Shown here in pieces: positions 53,084 through 62,072 of a DNA stretch of 64,000 bases. Within the stretch, counting starts at the first letter, position 1, and each line of letters starts with the position of its first letter. Made by a program: the position numbers and the translations under genes. The notes beneath the pieces are model-generated. The model searched no databases and had not been told where the DNA came from. It saw only the letters and a program-made list of their open reading frames with translations. The DNA is taken from assembly GCF_010179735.1 (NCBI RefSeq), contig NZ_JAAEEH010000014.1:1-64000 (forward strand). The letters are read 5' to 3'. The DNA comes from Anaerotalea alkaliphila (GTDB taxonomy: Bacteria > Bacillota > Clostridia > Lachnospirales > Vallitaleaceae).

Positions 53084-53133
53084 AGTAACACCTCCATGTT
53101 TCACTATTCTTTTTGTTCCCTTCTACACCTCTA

Positions 53134-53162
53134 TTTATACCAGCATTTCCCGCCTTTTTCAA
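53134..53162 (-). promoter_or_regulatory. hsp20 promoter
   Basis: TTGAAA (53157-53162), 17-base spacer, TATAAA (53134-53139) on the minus strand. The -35 is only 6 bases downstream of the CIRCE element. Confidence 0.75.
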
Positions 53163-53168
53163 TTTCTG

Positions 53169-53195
53169 TTAGCACTCTCCTTGGGTGAGTGCTAA
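53169..53195. promoter_or_regulatory. CIRCE element (HrcA operator)
   Basis: Exact consensus TTAGCACTC-N9-GAGTGCTAA. Here it sits upstream of the hsp20 -35 rather than between promoter and gene. Confidence 0.96.
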
Positions 53196-53272
53196 CTTTG
53201 TTCTGGATTGAAAATCATTTTTCCTCTTTTTTTCATTCATTTCCTCTTTTTTTCTTTGTTTTTCTAATCCAA

Positions 53273-53298
53273 AAGGGAAGGCTTTCCAGCCTTCCCTT
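53273..53298 (-). terminator. Terminator after mrp/mbh-like operon
   Basis: AAGGGAAGGCT/AGCCTTCCCTT (11-base arms, 4-base loop), 12 bases beyond the mrpD stop, followed on the minus strand by TTTTGG and a T/A-rich tract. Confidence 0.7.
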
Positions 53299-53310
53299 GG
53301 TCCATCTTCC

Positions 53311-54912
53311 CTACATGTACTTTAACGCCAGATAGGTGGTGATCATCCCGAAAAAAACGGTGATGGTCAACGCGATGTTGTTGAAGTCCAGTTCGAATTT
53401 CCTGACCTGGGAGAGGAATTTGGAAGGCACCACCACCTTCCTGTAGAGCAGGAGCCCCGCCAGTAGGCTTCCCACGTAGACCAGGGCCTTCTGGCCGTAT
53501 GCTCCACCGTCGATGAGGATCCGGTGGTTGAAGAAGAATCCGATGAAACCGGCCCCCCAGATGCCCCCGGTGAAACAAGCGACCCCCAGCACCGCCAGCA
53601 CGGCGTTGCGGAAAGGGTCCGTGCGCACCCGCCGCTGGGGCTTGGGGCTCCAGAACATGTTGGCGTATTTCCAGAAGGCCACGACGGTCCCCAGATTGAT
53701 CCCGATGATGGCGGCCTCCAGGAGGCCGCCGCCCATGCCGCTCTGGATCAGGTATTTCGAGATGCTTCCGTTGAAGAGGGGAGCACCCGTGATTCCCAGG
53801 ATGGCCAGGATGGAAGTGACCGCCACCAGGGGCATCCTTTTCCAGACCCCCCGGATCTCCAGGAGGTTCCGGGTGCCGTACTCCTCCACGACCATGCCGG
53901 CCCCCAGGAACAGGGCGGACTTGAACACCGCATGGTTGATGATGTGGTAGACGCCCCCCCAGTAGGCCGTCCCGTCCGGCTGGCTGACCCCCACCATGAT
54001 CAGGCCGATCTGGGAGATGGTGCTGTAGGCCAGCAGCAGTTTGATGTCCGTCTGGGAAATGGCCAGAAAGAATCCCACCACCCCGGTGACGATCCCCATC
54101 CCGAGGAAGAATCCCTGGGTGTCCATGGTTCCTTGGAACACCTCCTGGATCCGGATGAAAAGGTAGATCCCTCCCTTCACGTAGAGGCCCGAGAGGATGG
54201 CGGAGACCACCGAAGGGGCGCTGGGGGTTCCATGGGCCTTCGGGAGCCAGCTGAACAAGGGCATCAGGGCCGATTTCAGCCCCACGGCGGTGATCAGGAA
54301 GCTGTAGGGCAGGATCAGCGTGGCCGGATTTTGGATCAGGTGCATCCGGCTCCGGATGGTGTAAAGGTCCAGGCTGCCGAAGATCTTGTACATGAAGGCG
54401 GTCCCGAAGAGGAAGAAGGTCATGGCCAGGATGTTCACCAGCAGGTAGACCATGCCGTCATAAATGGAACGGCTGTCCTTCTTGAACATGATCAGGATGC
54501 TGACGACGATGGTGGACACCTCCACCAGCACGAAGATGTTGAACAGGTCGTTGGAAAGGAAGATCCCCATCACCAGCGCTTGGAGGACCAGCAGGAGGAA
54601 CAGGAAGAGCTTGTCCACGTAGTAGCTGTTGTAGTTGAACAGCAGCATCCCCAGAAAGAGGAAGGCGGTCAGCATGACCATCACCAGGGAGAACAGGTCC
54701 GCCCGCAGGGCGATCCCCACGGACTGCTCCCAGCTCCCCAGGACTTCCACCACCGGCCCATGGGCCTTCACCTGCAGGAAGTTCCAGACGGATCCCCCTG
54801 CTGCCAGCGACTGGACCAGCAAGGCGGCATGTTTGCCGTGTTTCCCTCCTGCCAGATAGAGCAGGGTGGCGGACAGGATGGGGAGGAGGACGAAAGCGTA
54901 CAGTGCGATCAT
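53311..54912 (-). CDS. mrpD: Mrp/Mbh antiporter subunit D (NuoL/N-like)
   Basis: 533 residues, about 14 helices, of the proton-pumping complex I antiporter-like family. Conserved charged positions lie in helices, such as the lysine of GLKSALMPLFSWLPKAHGTPSAPS and Glu in FVLVEVSTI, with HAVFKSALF near residue 330. Equivalent to MbhH. It starts inside the last codons of mrpC (4-base overlap) and has GGAGGG 10 bases upstream. Last gene of the cluster. Confidence 0.92.
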   Translation of the reverse strand: MIALYAFVLLPILSATLLYLAGGKHGKHAALLVQSLAAGGSVWNFLQVKAHGPVVEVLGSWEQSVGIALRADLFSLVMVMLTAFLFLGMLLFNYNSYYVDKLFLFLLLVLQALVMGIFLSNDLFNIFVLVEVSTIVVSILIMFKKDSRSIYDGMVYLLVNILAMTFFLFGTAFMYKIFGSLDLYTIRSRMHLIQNPATLILPYSFLITAVGLKSALMPLFSWLPKAHGTPSAPSVVSAILSGLYVKGGIYLFIRIQEVFQGTMDTQGFFLGMGIVTGVVGFFLAISQTDIKLLLAYSTISQIGLIMVGVSQPDGTAYWGGVYHIINHAVFKSALFLGAGMVVEEYGTRNLLEIRGVWKRMPLVAVTSILAILGITGAPLFNGSISKYLIQSGMGGGLLEAAIIGINLGTVVAFWKYANMFWSPKPQRRVRTDPFRNAVLAVLGVACFTGGIWGAGFIGFFFNHRILIDGGAYGQKALVYVGSLLAGLLLYRKVVVPSKFLSQVRKFELDFNNIALTITVFFGMITTYLALKYM

Positions 54913-55262
54913 GTGTCTTGTTCCCTCCTTTTCACTTCCACCTTGTGCCAGTTGGTGGTCCCGTATTTGTGGTACAGGCTGATGAACATGGTCAGGCTCA
55001 CCGCCGTAACGGCCACCCCGATGACGATGGCGGTGATCATCAGTGCTTGGGGAAGCGGATCCGCAACCGTCTCTCCCACCAGGGGCACAATGGGGGGCAC
55101 CCGTTCCCCCTCCCCCTGGATGGTCAGGAAGAACAGGATGATGGCCGTCTCCATGATTCCGATGGAAACCACGGTCTTGATGATGTTCCTTCGGCCAACC
55201 ACGCCGAACAATCCGATAAAAAACAAGAGGATGCTGACGGTTTCCCCCGTTATCCACTCCAT
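54909..55262 (-). CDS. mrpC: Mrp/Mbh antiporter subunit C (NuoK-like)
   Basis: 117 residues, three helices, NuoK-like (MbhG equivalent). GLFGVVGRRNIIKTVVSIGIMETA shows the conserved membrane Glu, and ALMITAIVIGVAVTAVSLTMF the third helix. Start ATG 55262 is 4 bases beyond the mrpB stop and has AGGTGAGG upstream. Confidence 0.92.
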   Translation of the reverse strand: MEWITGETVSILLFFIGLFGVVGRRNIIKTVVSIGIMETAIILFFLTIQGEGERVPPIVPLVGETVADPLPQALMITAIVIGVAVTAVSLTMFISLYHKYGTTNWHKVEVKRREQDT

Positions 55263-55266
55263 TGCC

Positions 55267-55653
55267 TCACCTGCTTTCATAGAATACGAACCGGAAAAAC
55301 ACGATGCTGAGCCCGCAGCTGACCTTGATGCCGATCAGCGCGTTCATCAGGACGAGGTAGACTGTCTTGTCCAGCCTTCCTCCGACCCCCATCAGCAGGA
55401 ACAGCAGGGGCACGGCGACGATCAGGGCATAGGCCATCTTCTCCACGATCTGCAGGCTGTCCAGCCGGATGTCCTGGTTCGGGCTGACCAGATACCGGCT
55501 CATGAGGACGGCGGAAAGGATGGCCCCTCCCTGGAAACCTCCCCCGGGGGTCAGGTGTCCGTTCAGGATGATGTAGAATCCGAACAGCAGGATGAAGGGG
55601 TACAGCACCCCGATGATGATGGATATGATCCTGGACCTGTATTCCTCAGCCAT
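55267..55653 (-). CDS. mrpB: Mrp/Mbh antiporter subunit B
   Basis: 128 residues, four helices, with GHLTPGGGFQGG as MrpB signature (MbhF equivalent). The GGAGGGGACAGGC site precedes ATG 55653, which overlaps the upstream gene by 8 bases. Confidence 0.92.
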   Translation of the reverse strand: MAEEYRSRIISIIIGVLYPFILLFGFYIILNGHLTPGGGFQGGAILSAVLMSRYLVSPNQDIRLDSLQIVEKMAYALIVAVPLLFLLMGVGGRLDKTVYLVLMNALIGIKVSCGLSIVFFRFVFYESR

Positions 55654-55921
55654 GCCTGTCCCCTCCTTCCCCTTCATGCACGGAAAAATGGATGATTCCG
55701 ATGACGCTCACCAGAAGCATGAGCGCCTCGAAGAGGGTGTCGAAAACGCGGTAGTCCAGATAGATCCCCGTCACCGCATTCCGGGCCCCCGTATCTTCCT
55801 GGAAGTTTGCCACATACTGCTCCTGCAGGGTGTTGGGAAGGACCTGGTCCAGGCCTCCGTAGACCACCATGAACAGGACCAGCAGCAGAGCCGCCCATAG
55901 GACCATCAACGCCCTCCTCAT
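55646..55921 (-). CDS. MbhE-like subunit (MrpA C-terminal homologue)
   Basis: 91 residues, two helices. Sequence TGARNAVTGIYLDYRVFDTLFEALMLLVSVIGI is the signature of the last part of MrpA, also found as separate MbhE in archaeal membrane hydrogenases. GGAGGT is near the ATG, which overlaps the upstream gene by 4 bases. Confidence 0.87.
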   Translation of the reverse strand: MRRALMVLWAALLLVLFMVVYGGLDQVLPNTLQEQYVANFQEDTGARNAVTGIYLDYRVFDTLFEALMLLVSVIGIIHFSVHEGEGGDRHG

Positions 55922-56469
55922 GGCCCCACCTCCTCTTCCTCCGTCTGGACCTGGAAGCGGAGCCTGTTGCCCGCTCCCTTGTCCTTCTCCAGCAGATGGC
56001 TTCGGATGCCGTCCACATGATAGCTTTCACGGCTGCCGCAGACCGTGACCGCCTCCCCTTCCTGCATCACGATCAGGTCGTAGCTGTGGTTTTGCTGGAT
56101 CTGTTCCTTCCCCTCTGCGGTGTAGATCACATGGGCCTCCAGCTCCCTCTCCGTGCAGAAACCTTCCACCAGCTCCAGGATCCTGGCCCTTCTTGCCGCC
56201 ACAGCCTCCTCCAGTCCGCTGTCCACCGTGTCCGTGAAGTAGATCGTGTAGACCGCATATTTCTTCAGCGCCACCAGGTAAAGGATGGTGGCCAGGGTGC
56301 TTCCGATGACCGCCTCGGCGATGGCCACATCTGGGGCGCTGTACAGCAGGTAGACGAAGGAGCTGATCAGGGAGAAAATCCCCAGGTAGACCACCGCCTG
56401 TCGCAATTTCGGGGTCTGCACCGCCATCACGGCGAAAACCACCATCAGGACCAGAAAAACCTTCAACAT
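55918..56469 (-). CDS. MbhD-like subunit (DUF4040) with soluble C-terminal extension
   Basis: 183 residues. Residues 1-75 hold three helices with YLGIFSLISSFVYLLYSAPDVAIAEAVIGS, the DUF4040/MbhD signature from the MrpA C-terminal region. Residues 85-183 are a soluble extension with YDLIVMQEGEAVTVCGS, absent from the archaeal MbhD of about 95 residues. Transcriptional position equals MbhD. Confidence 0.85.
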   Translation of the reverse strand: MLKVFLVLMVVFAVMAVQTPKLRQAVVYLGIFSLISSFVYLLYSAPDVAIAEAVIGSTLATILYLVALKKYAVYTIYFTDTVDSGLEEAVAARRARILELVEGFCTERELEAHVIYTAEGKEQIQQNHSYDLIVMQEGEAVTVCGSRESYHVDGIRSHLLEKDKGAGNRLRFQVQTEEEEVGP

Positions 56470-56473
56470 GCCC

Positions 56474-56770
56474 TCAACCTCCCTTCCTGACCCGGTATCC
56501 GCTGTAGTGGGCCGACCGGGCGATGGAATGGGTTGCCAAGGGATTGGTCACCAACATGACCACCAGGACCAGCAGCACCTTCCAGGTGAAGTAGCTGAAA
56601 CCCTGGCGCACCACCACCCCCAGCATGATGGTCATGAATCCCACCGTATCCACCTTGGAGGCGATCAGGATCCTGGCGTAGAAGTCGTTGAAACGGTAGA
56701 TGCCGAACACACCGAAACCGACGAAAACAATGCCCAAAACGATGATGGCGTTTCCCACATGATCCCACAT
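56474..56770 (-). CDS. mrpG: Mrp/Mbh antiporter subunit G
   Basis: 98 residues, three helices: GFGVFGIYRFNDFYARILIASKVDTVGF is the MrpG/PhaG signature, MbhC equivalent. Its ATG overlaps the mrpF stop by one base (TGATG), a coupling typical of this operon family. Confidence 0.92.
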   Translation of the reverse strand: MWDHVGNAIIVLGIVFVGFGVFGIYRFNDFYARILIASKVDTVGFMTIMLGVVVRQGFSYFTWKVLLVLVVMLVTNPLATHSIARSAHYSGYRVRKGG

Positions 56771-57027
56771 CAGATTTTCCCTTTCTTCTGGATGAATTCG
56801 GCGATGAATATGATGCTGATGAACCCCAGGAGCACATACACCAGGGCGATGTCCAACAGATAGGAGCGCTCCGTCGCCACCGCGTAGAGCACGATCAGCA
56901 TGATGATCTTCGAAGAGAAGAGATTCAGTCCCAGGAGCCGGTCCCAAAGGGTGGGCCCCAGGACGATCCTCCCGGCGCTTGCCAGCGCCAGCAGGGAAAG
57001 CAGCAGCATCGCAGCCTCTATGAACAT
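56770..57027 (-). CDS. mrpF: Mrp/Mbh antiporter subunit F
   Basis: 85 residues, three helices, GRIVLGPTLWDRLLGLNLFSSKIIM signature (MbhB equivalent). 3 bases after mrpE. Confidence 0.92.
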   Translation of the reverse strand: MFIEAAMLLLSLLALASAGRIVLGPTLWDRLLGLNLFSSKIIMLIVLYAVATERSYLLDIALVYVLLGFISIIFIAEFIQKKGKI

Positions 57028-57030
57028 GTT

Positions 57031-57516
57031 TCAACCTCCCAGTATCCTTTTTTCCAGCTTTCCCTTGATCAGTTCCCCCGCCGCGGCCGGATCCTTGGTG
57101 CTGCAATCGATCCAGAGGACCGTGAGCTTCCTGCCCGACATGTCCACGGTCACCGTGCCAGGGGTCAGGGTGATGGAATTGGCCAGCAGGCAGACCAGGA
57201 ACTCGTTCTTGATATCCGTCTGGATTTCCACCAGGTCCGGATTGATCTTGCCGGTGAGGATCATCCGCATGGTGGAAAACCCCGCAAGATAGATCTGCAC
57301 CACCAGGAAGAGGAAATACCCCGCCAGCCAGAGGAGGGGGATCCGATAGGCGTCCCGGTACCGGTAGAACAGCAGGAACTGGTCCGTGATGTAGAGCGCC
57401 AACACCCCCAGCAGACAGCCTGCAACGAATCGGGCCAGGGACACCCCTTCGTTCAGGACCATCCAAAGGACCCCCAGTACAAGCACCATCCCCAAGTAGA
57501 ATCTGATTTTTCCCAT
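57031..57516 (-). CDS. mrpE: Mrp/Mbh antiporter subunit E
   Basis: 161 residues, MbhA equivalent. Two or three N-terminal helices, then a cytosolic domain with NEFLVCLLANSITLTPGTVTVDMS, the MrpE signature. Starts 11 bases after the thioredoxin-like gene. Confidence 0.92.
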   Translation of the reverse strand: MGKIRFYLGMVLVLGVLWMVLNEGVSLARFVAGCLLGVLALYITDQFLLFYRYRDAYRIPLLWLAGYFLFLVVQIYLAGFSTMRMILTGKINPDLVEIQTDIKNEFLVCLLANSITLTPGTVTVDMSGRKLTVLWIDCSTKDPAAAGELIKGKLEKRILGG

Positions 57517-57527
57517 GCCCGCCCCCC

Positions 57528-57845
57528 TTATGGACGCAGCAGGTACAGCACCCGCTCCACCCTGTTGAAGTCGATGAACCTGCTTTCCCGCAGGATTTCC
57601 TTCCCTTCATGCCACACCAGGAGGGTGGGCACGGCGAAAACCAGATGCTGGCCAGCCACCTCCCGCAGGCTGTCCACGCCGATCTTGGCCACCGGCACCT
57701 CCCCTGCAATCTCCAGCAGCCGGGGCAGCACCGCCTGGCATACGCCGCATCCTTCGGAAGTGAAGTACAGGACGAGTGGGCTCTCCCGCCCCATCATCCG
57801 CTCCAGCGCTTCCTTCGATTCCATGACCACAGCTCCTTTTCCCAT
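57528..57845 (-). CDS. Thioredoxin-like protein heading the antiporter operon
   Basis: 105 residues, thioredoxin fold with active site C33-GV-C36 (SEGCGVCQ), conserved cis-Pro region VPTLLV, and no signal peptide. The CGVC dipeptide is unusual compared with CGPC. It lies 11 bases before mrpE and 19 bases after the cardiolipin synthase, so it is co-transcribed with the antiporter module. AAGGAG supports ATG 57845. Confidence 0.85.
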   Translation of the reverse strand: MGKGAVVMESKEALERMMGRESPLVLYFTSEGCGVCQAVLPRLLEIAGEVPVAKIGVDSLREVAGQHLVFAVPTLLVWHEGKEILRESRFIDFNRVERVLYLLRP

Positions 57846-57864
57846 CTCATTCTCCTTCCCTCCC

Positions 57865-59397
57865 CTACAGCAGGGGCGCGAACACACGCAGCAGGAACCT
57901 TCCCAAGGTCCGGTACCAGGGGGTTCCCCACACGTCCTCCATTCCGATGGGACGGCTTACCTCCAGCAGCGCGCGGAAGTCCTCCTCCATGGCCTGCAGG
58001 GCCCGGTTCCTGTAGATCCATACACCGCACTCGAAGTGCAGGTACAGGCTCCTGTAGTCCATGTTGATGGTTCCCACCACCCCGTAGAGGCCGTCGGCCA
58101 CGAAGGTCTTGGAATGGATGAATCCGGGCGTGTATTCGTAGATCTTCACGCCGCTTTCCAGCAGCATCCCGTAATAGGACCGTGTCACCGCATGGACATA
58201 CTTTTTGTCGGGATGGTTCGGGGTCACGATCCGCACGTCCACCCCCCCTTTGGACGCATTGCACAAGGCCGAAGCCATGGCGCTGTCGATGATCAGATAG
58301 GGGCTGGTGATATGGACATACCTTTGGGCCTTGTTGATGATGTTCAGGTACACGGTCTCTCCCACAGGCTCCCCGTCCAGGGGATTGTCGGCGAAAGGCT
58401 GCACGCATCCGCCTTGTGCTTCCCCTGTCCCCAGGGGCATGGATTTGGGCCGGAAGGCCTCCCAGTCCTCCTCTTCCCTGCGCAGGTACTCCCACATGGA
58501 CAGGAACATCAGCGACATGCTCCAGACCGCGGCCCCCCGCAACAGGATGGCGCTGTCCTTCCAATGGCCGTACTTCACATATTCGTTGATGTATTCGTCC
58601 GCCAGGTTGATGCCTCCGGTGAATCCCGTGTGCCCGTCCACCACCACCAGCTTCCTGTGGTCCCTGTTGTTGACCTTCAGGGAAAAAACGGGCCCCAGGG
58701 GGTTGAACACGCAGCAACGGATTCCCATGGCCTCCAGCTTCCGGTCGTACCGCTCCGGCAAGGTGAAGAGGCAGCCCGCATCGTCGTAGATCAGGCGCAC
58801 ATCCACCCCCTCCCCTGCCTTTTCCAGGAGGATCTCCAGGACGCTGTCCCATAGGACCCCTTCCTCGATGATGAAGTATTCCAGGAAGATGTAGCGTTCG
58901 GCCTTGCGGAGCACTTCCTTCAGCCGGGCGAACTTCAGCTCCCCCGTGGGCAGGTACTCCGCTTCCGTCCGGTCGCACGGGGGGCAATGGGCATAGTCCC
59001 GGATATATCTGGCCTGGTGGGCCGCAGGGGGACACTCTTCCTTTAACGCAGCAAGCAGCTCCTCTTCCCGGGGCAAGGACTCCGCCACCTTCCCCATGAT
59101 GGGCCCCATCCGGCGCTTGGTGGTGTTGTCCAGGTCCGGCCTTCCGAAAAGGAGGTAGAAGATTCCGCCGAAGACGGGGAACAGCAGGATCGGGATGATC
59201 CAGGCGATCTTGTAGGCCGGATTGCTCCGGTCGTTCAGGATCCACACCACCGCCACCGCGCTCACCAGAAGGCTTCCCCCATAGAAGAAGCCGAAATACT
59301 CCTGGAAGCGCAGCACCATCCCGACAAGCAGGCCCAGCTGGAGCAGGATGGCCAGCAGCGCGAAGGCCAGCCGGGGAATGAAAATCTTCTTCCACAC
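57865..59397 (-). CDS. cls: Cardiolipin synthase (PLD family)
   Basis: 510 residues from a GTG start with GGGGGAG 5 bases upstream; no good ATG is available. Two N-terminal helices (about 8-55), then two PLD phosphatidyltransferase motifs, HRKLVVVD and HSKTFVAD (H-x-K-x4-D). It joins phosphatidylglycerols in the membrane. 19 bases after ftsH, before the thioredoxin gene, so the block ftsH - cls - trx - mrp may be one long transcript. Confidence 0.93.
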   Translation of the reverse strand: MWKKIFIPRLAFALLAILLQLGLLVGMVLRFQEYFGFFYGGSLLVSAVAVVWILNDRSNPAYKIAWIIPILLFPVFGGIFYLLFGRPDLDNTTKRRMGPIMGKVAESLPREEELLAALKEECPPAAHQARYIRDYAHCPPCDRTEAEYLPTGELKFARLKEVLRKAERYIFLEYFIIEEGVLWDSVLEILLEKAGEGVDVRLIYDDAGCLFTLPERYDRKLEAMGIRCCVFNPLGPVFSLKVNNRDHRKLVVVDGHTGFTGGINLADEYINEYVKYGHWKDSAILLRGAAVWSMSLMFLSMWEYLRREEEDWEAFRPKSMPLGTGEAQGGCVQPFADNPLDGEPVGETVYLNIINKAQRYVHITSPYLIIDSAMASALCNASKGGVDVRIVTPNHPDKKYVHAVTRSYYGMLLESGVKIYEYTPGFIHSKTFVADGLYGVVGTINMDYRSLYLHFECGVWIYRNRALQAMEEDFRALLEVSRPIGMEDVWGTPWYRTLGRFLLRVFAPLL

Positions 59398-59416
59398 GTC
59401 CGCTCCCCCTTTCCGG

Positions 59417-61252
59417 CTAGGCTTCCGTCTTCTCTCCCTGGAGGACCCGCATGAATTCCTCGCCGGTGATGGTCTCGTTCTCCAGCAGGAATTTGGCCAG
59501 GTCATGGAGCTTGTCCTTGTTCTCCTCCAGGATCTGGAGCGCCCGCTCGTGGCAATCCCTGATGATCTTCAGGACTTCCGCGTCGATCTTGGCAGCGGTC
59601 TCGTTGGACACCAGCAGGGTGGTGTCCCCTCCCAGGTAGGGGTTGTTCACCGTCTCCAGGCCCATCATGTCGAATTCCTCGCTCATGCCGAACCGGGTGA
59701 CCATGGCCCGGGCGATCCGGGTCGCCTGCTCGATGTCGTTGGAGGCCCCGGAGGTCACGGTCTTGAAGACGATCTCCTCGGCCGCCCGGCCGCCCATGAA
59801 GGTGGCGATTTTGTCCAGTGCCTGCTCCTTGTTCAGAAGCACCTGCTCCGTCTCCTCCACCTGCATGGTGTAGCCCAGTGCGCCGGAAGTCCGGGGCACG
59901 ATGGTGATCTTGTGCACCGGGGCCGAATGGCTTTGCTTTGCCGCCACCAGGGCGTGGCCGATCTCATGGTAGGCGATGGTCAGCTTGTCCTTCATGGAAA
60001 TCACCGCGTTCTTCCGCTGGTATCCCGCAATGACCACCTCCACCGATTCCTCCAGGTCCTCCTGGAGGACCATGGGCCTTCCCATCTTCACGGCCCGCAG
60101 GGCCCCTTCGTTGATGATGTTGGCCAGGTCCGCGCCGGAGGCCCCCGAGGTGGCACGGGCGATGCCGTTGAAGTCGATGTCCTGTCCCAGCTTCACCCTT
60201 TTGCCATGGACCTGGAGGATGGCTTCCCTGCCCGCAAGGTCCGGCAGTTCCACCGGCACCCGGCGGTCGAACCTTCCCGGACGGAGGAGGGCCTTGTCCA
60301 GGGTTTCCGGCCGGTTGGTGGCCGCCAGGATCACAACGCCCTTGTCCGCGTCGAATCCGTCCATCTCCGTAAGGAGCTGGTTCAAGGTCTGCTCCCGCTC
60401 GTCGTTGCCGCCCATGCCTCCCGCGTTCCTGCTCTTCCCGATGGTGTCGATTTCATCGATGAACACGATGCATGGGGCTTTCTCCTGGGCCTGCTTGAAC
60501 AGGTCCCGGACCCGTGCGGCCCCCATGCCCACGAACATCTCCACGAACTCCGAACCGGAGATGGAGAAGAAGGGCACCTGGGATTCCCCCGCCACCGCTT
60601 TGGCCAGGAGGGTCTTCCCCGTCCCCGGAGGTCCCACCAAAAGGGCACCTTTGGGGACATTGGCTCCAATGGCCTTGTACTTCTGGGGGTTGTGGAGGAA
60701 GTCCACGATCTCCTGGAGGGCCTCCTTGGCCTCGTCCTGGCCGGCCACGTCCGCAAAGGTCTTCCCGGTCTGGGCCTCCACATAGACTTTGGCGTTGCTC
60801 TTCCCGAAGGTCATGGCATTGCCCATGCCCCCCATCTTGCCCCGCAGGTACTTGCCCAGCATCTGCCCCAAGGCGATGAAGAGGAGCAGGGGGAAGATCC
60901 AGGTCATCAGGAAATTCACCAGCGGGGAATTCTCCCGGGGGACCACCTTGGAGAACCTCACCTCCGCCTGGTACAGCCGGTTCACCAGCTCCGGGTCGTC
61001 CATCTTCCCGGTCAGGTAGACGGCTTCCGCGCCCGCCTCATCCGTAGCCAGGAAGCCGATCTGGTTGTCCTGGACCTCCACGCTGGTGACCTTCCCTTCC
61101 TCCACCATGTTCAGGAAGGTCCCGTAATCCACCTTCACGATCTGCCGCTCCAACACGGCCGGCAGGACAAAAGCGTTCAGCAGCATGACCACCACCATGG
61201 CGATCATGTAATAGTAGATCAATGGCTTTTTGGGATTGTTCTTCAAGTCCAT
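59417..61252 (-). CDS. ftsH: ATP-dependent membrane metalloprotease FtsH
   Basis: 611 residues. Two N-terminal helices (about 12-30 and 111-130) flank a small extracytoplasmic domain; AAA+ Walker A at 207-214 (GPPGTGKT), Walker B FIDEID, SRH region, and the zinc protease motif HEIGH (429-433). Degrades damaged membrane proteins. GGGAGG precedes ATG. Confidence 0.97.
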   Translation of the reverse strand: MDLKNNPKKPLIYYYMIAMVVVMLLNAFVLPAVLERQIVKVDYGTFLNMVEEGKVTSVEVQDNQIGFLATDEAGAEAVYLTGKMDDPELVNRLYQAEVRFSKVVPRENSPLVNFLMTWIFPLLLFIALGQMLGKYLRGKMGGMGNAMTFGKSNAKVYVEAQTGKTFADVAGQDEAKEALQEIVDFLHNPQKYKAIGANVPKGALLVGPPGTGKTLLAKAVAGESQVPFFSISGSEFVEMFVGMGAARVRDLFKQAQEKAPCIVFIDEIDTIGKSRNAGGMGGNDEREQTLNQLLTEMDGFDADKGVVILAATNRPETLDKALLRPGRFDRRVPVELPDLAGREAILQVHGKRVKLGQDIDFNGIARATSGASGADLANIINEGALRAVKMGRPMVLQEDLEESVEVVIAGYQRKNAVISMKDKLTIAYHEIGHALVAAKQSHSAPVHKITIVPRTSGALGYTMQVEETEQVLLNKEQALDKIATFMGGRAAEEIVFKTVTSGASNDIEQATRIARAMVTRFGMSEEFDMMGLETVNNPYLGGDTTLLVSNETAAKIDAEVLKIIRDCHERALQILEENKDKLHDLAKFLLENETITGEEFMRVLQGEKTEA

Positions 61253-61451
61253 ATCCTAATTCCTCCCCAGCGCTCTGCGCCTTCTTTTTCCCTATCATAT
61301 GCCGATTCCCCGCTGGAGTCAACCTCCATCCTGCACAACTTTCCCCTCCGCATCCTTACCTTCCTATTACAATGAATTGACCCAAACCTTGCTTTTTTGT
61401 GTTATAATGGGAAAAGCGATTTTCCAAAAGCAGCAAAGGAGGTGCATTTTT

Positions 61452-62054
61452 TTGGACAAACTGCAAATCTGCGTCGACATCGACGGCACCGTGACCGAGC
61501 CCTTCTACTGGCTGGACCGGGCCAATGCCCATTTCAAGGCGAACTTGCGTCCGGAGGACGTTGTCAAATATGAGATCCACGAACTTCTGGGCGTGGAGGA
61601 AGAGGACTACATGCGTTTCTATCGGGAGCAGGGACGTCTCCTGCACCGGGAGGCCCGGGTCCGGCTGGGGGCCCGGGAAGCCGTGTCCCGGCTCCACTCC
61701 AGGCACAGCATCCATTTCGTCACCGCCCGGCATCCGGACATGGAGGATGTGAGCAGGGAGTGGCTTTCCCGCCACAAATTCCCCATGGACTCCCTCCACC
61801 ATCTGGCCAGCCACGACAAGGTGGAAAAGGCCCGGGAACTGGAGGCCGACTTCTTCATCGAGGACAGCCTTTCCAACGCACTGCAGCTGGGGGAGGCGGG
61901 GTTCCAGGTGCTGCTGCTGGATTGCAGCTACAACCGGCACGCCCCCCTGCCGGAAACGGTGCTTAGGGTGGGCCACTGGTTCCAGATCCTTAGGACCATC
62001 GGGGATTGGGACAGGCTCCGCAAGCGGGGTGCGACACGGTTTAGGTGCCGGTAG
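61452..62054 (+). CDS. HAD hydrolase, 5'(3')-deoxyribonucleotidase (NT5C)-like
   Basis: 200 residues from TTG 61452 with AAAGGAGG 9 bases upstream. The ATG at 61407 overlaps a TATAAT (61403-61408), so it cannot be the start. Motif I is DIDGTVTE (D-x-D), motif II HFVTARHPD, and a later DFFIEDS segment supplies motif IV acids. Length and motifs match the NT5C type that dephosphorylates deoxynucleotides; specificity not provable here. Confidence 0.78.
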   Translation: MDKLQICVDIDGTVTEPFYWLDRANAHFKANLRPEDVVKYEIHELLGVEEEDYMRFYREQGRLLHREARVRLGAREAVSRLHSRHSIHFVTARHPDMEDVSREWLSRHKFPMDSLHHLASHDKVEKARELEADFFIEDSLSNALQLGEAGFQVLLLDCSYNRHAPLPETVLRVGHWFQILRTIGDWDRLRKRGATRFRCR

Positions 62055-62072
62055 GGCACAAGCGGAATTCCT

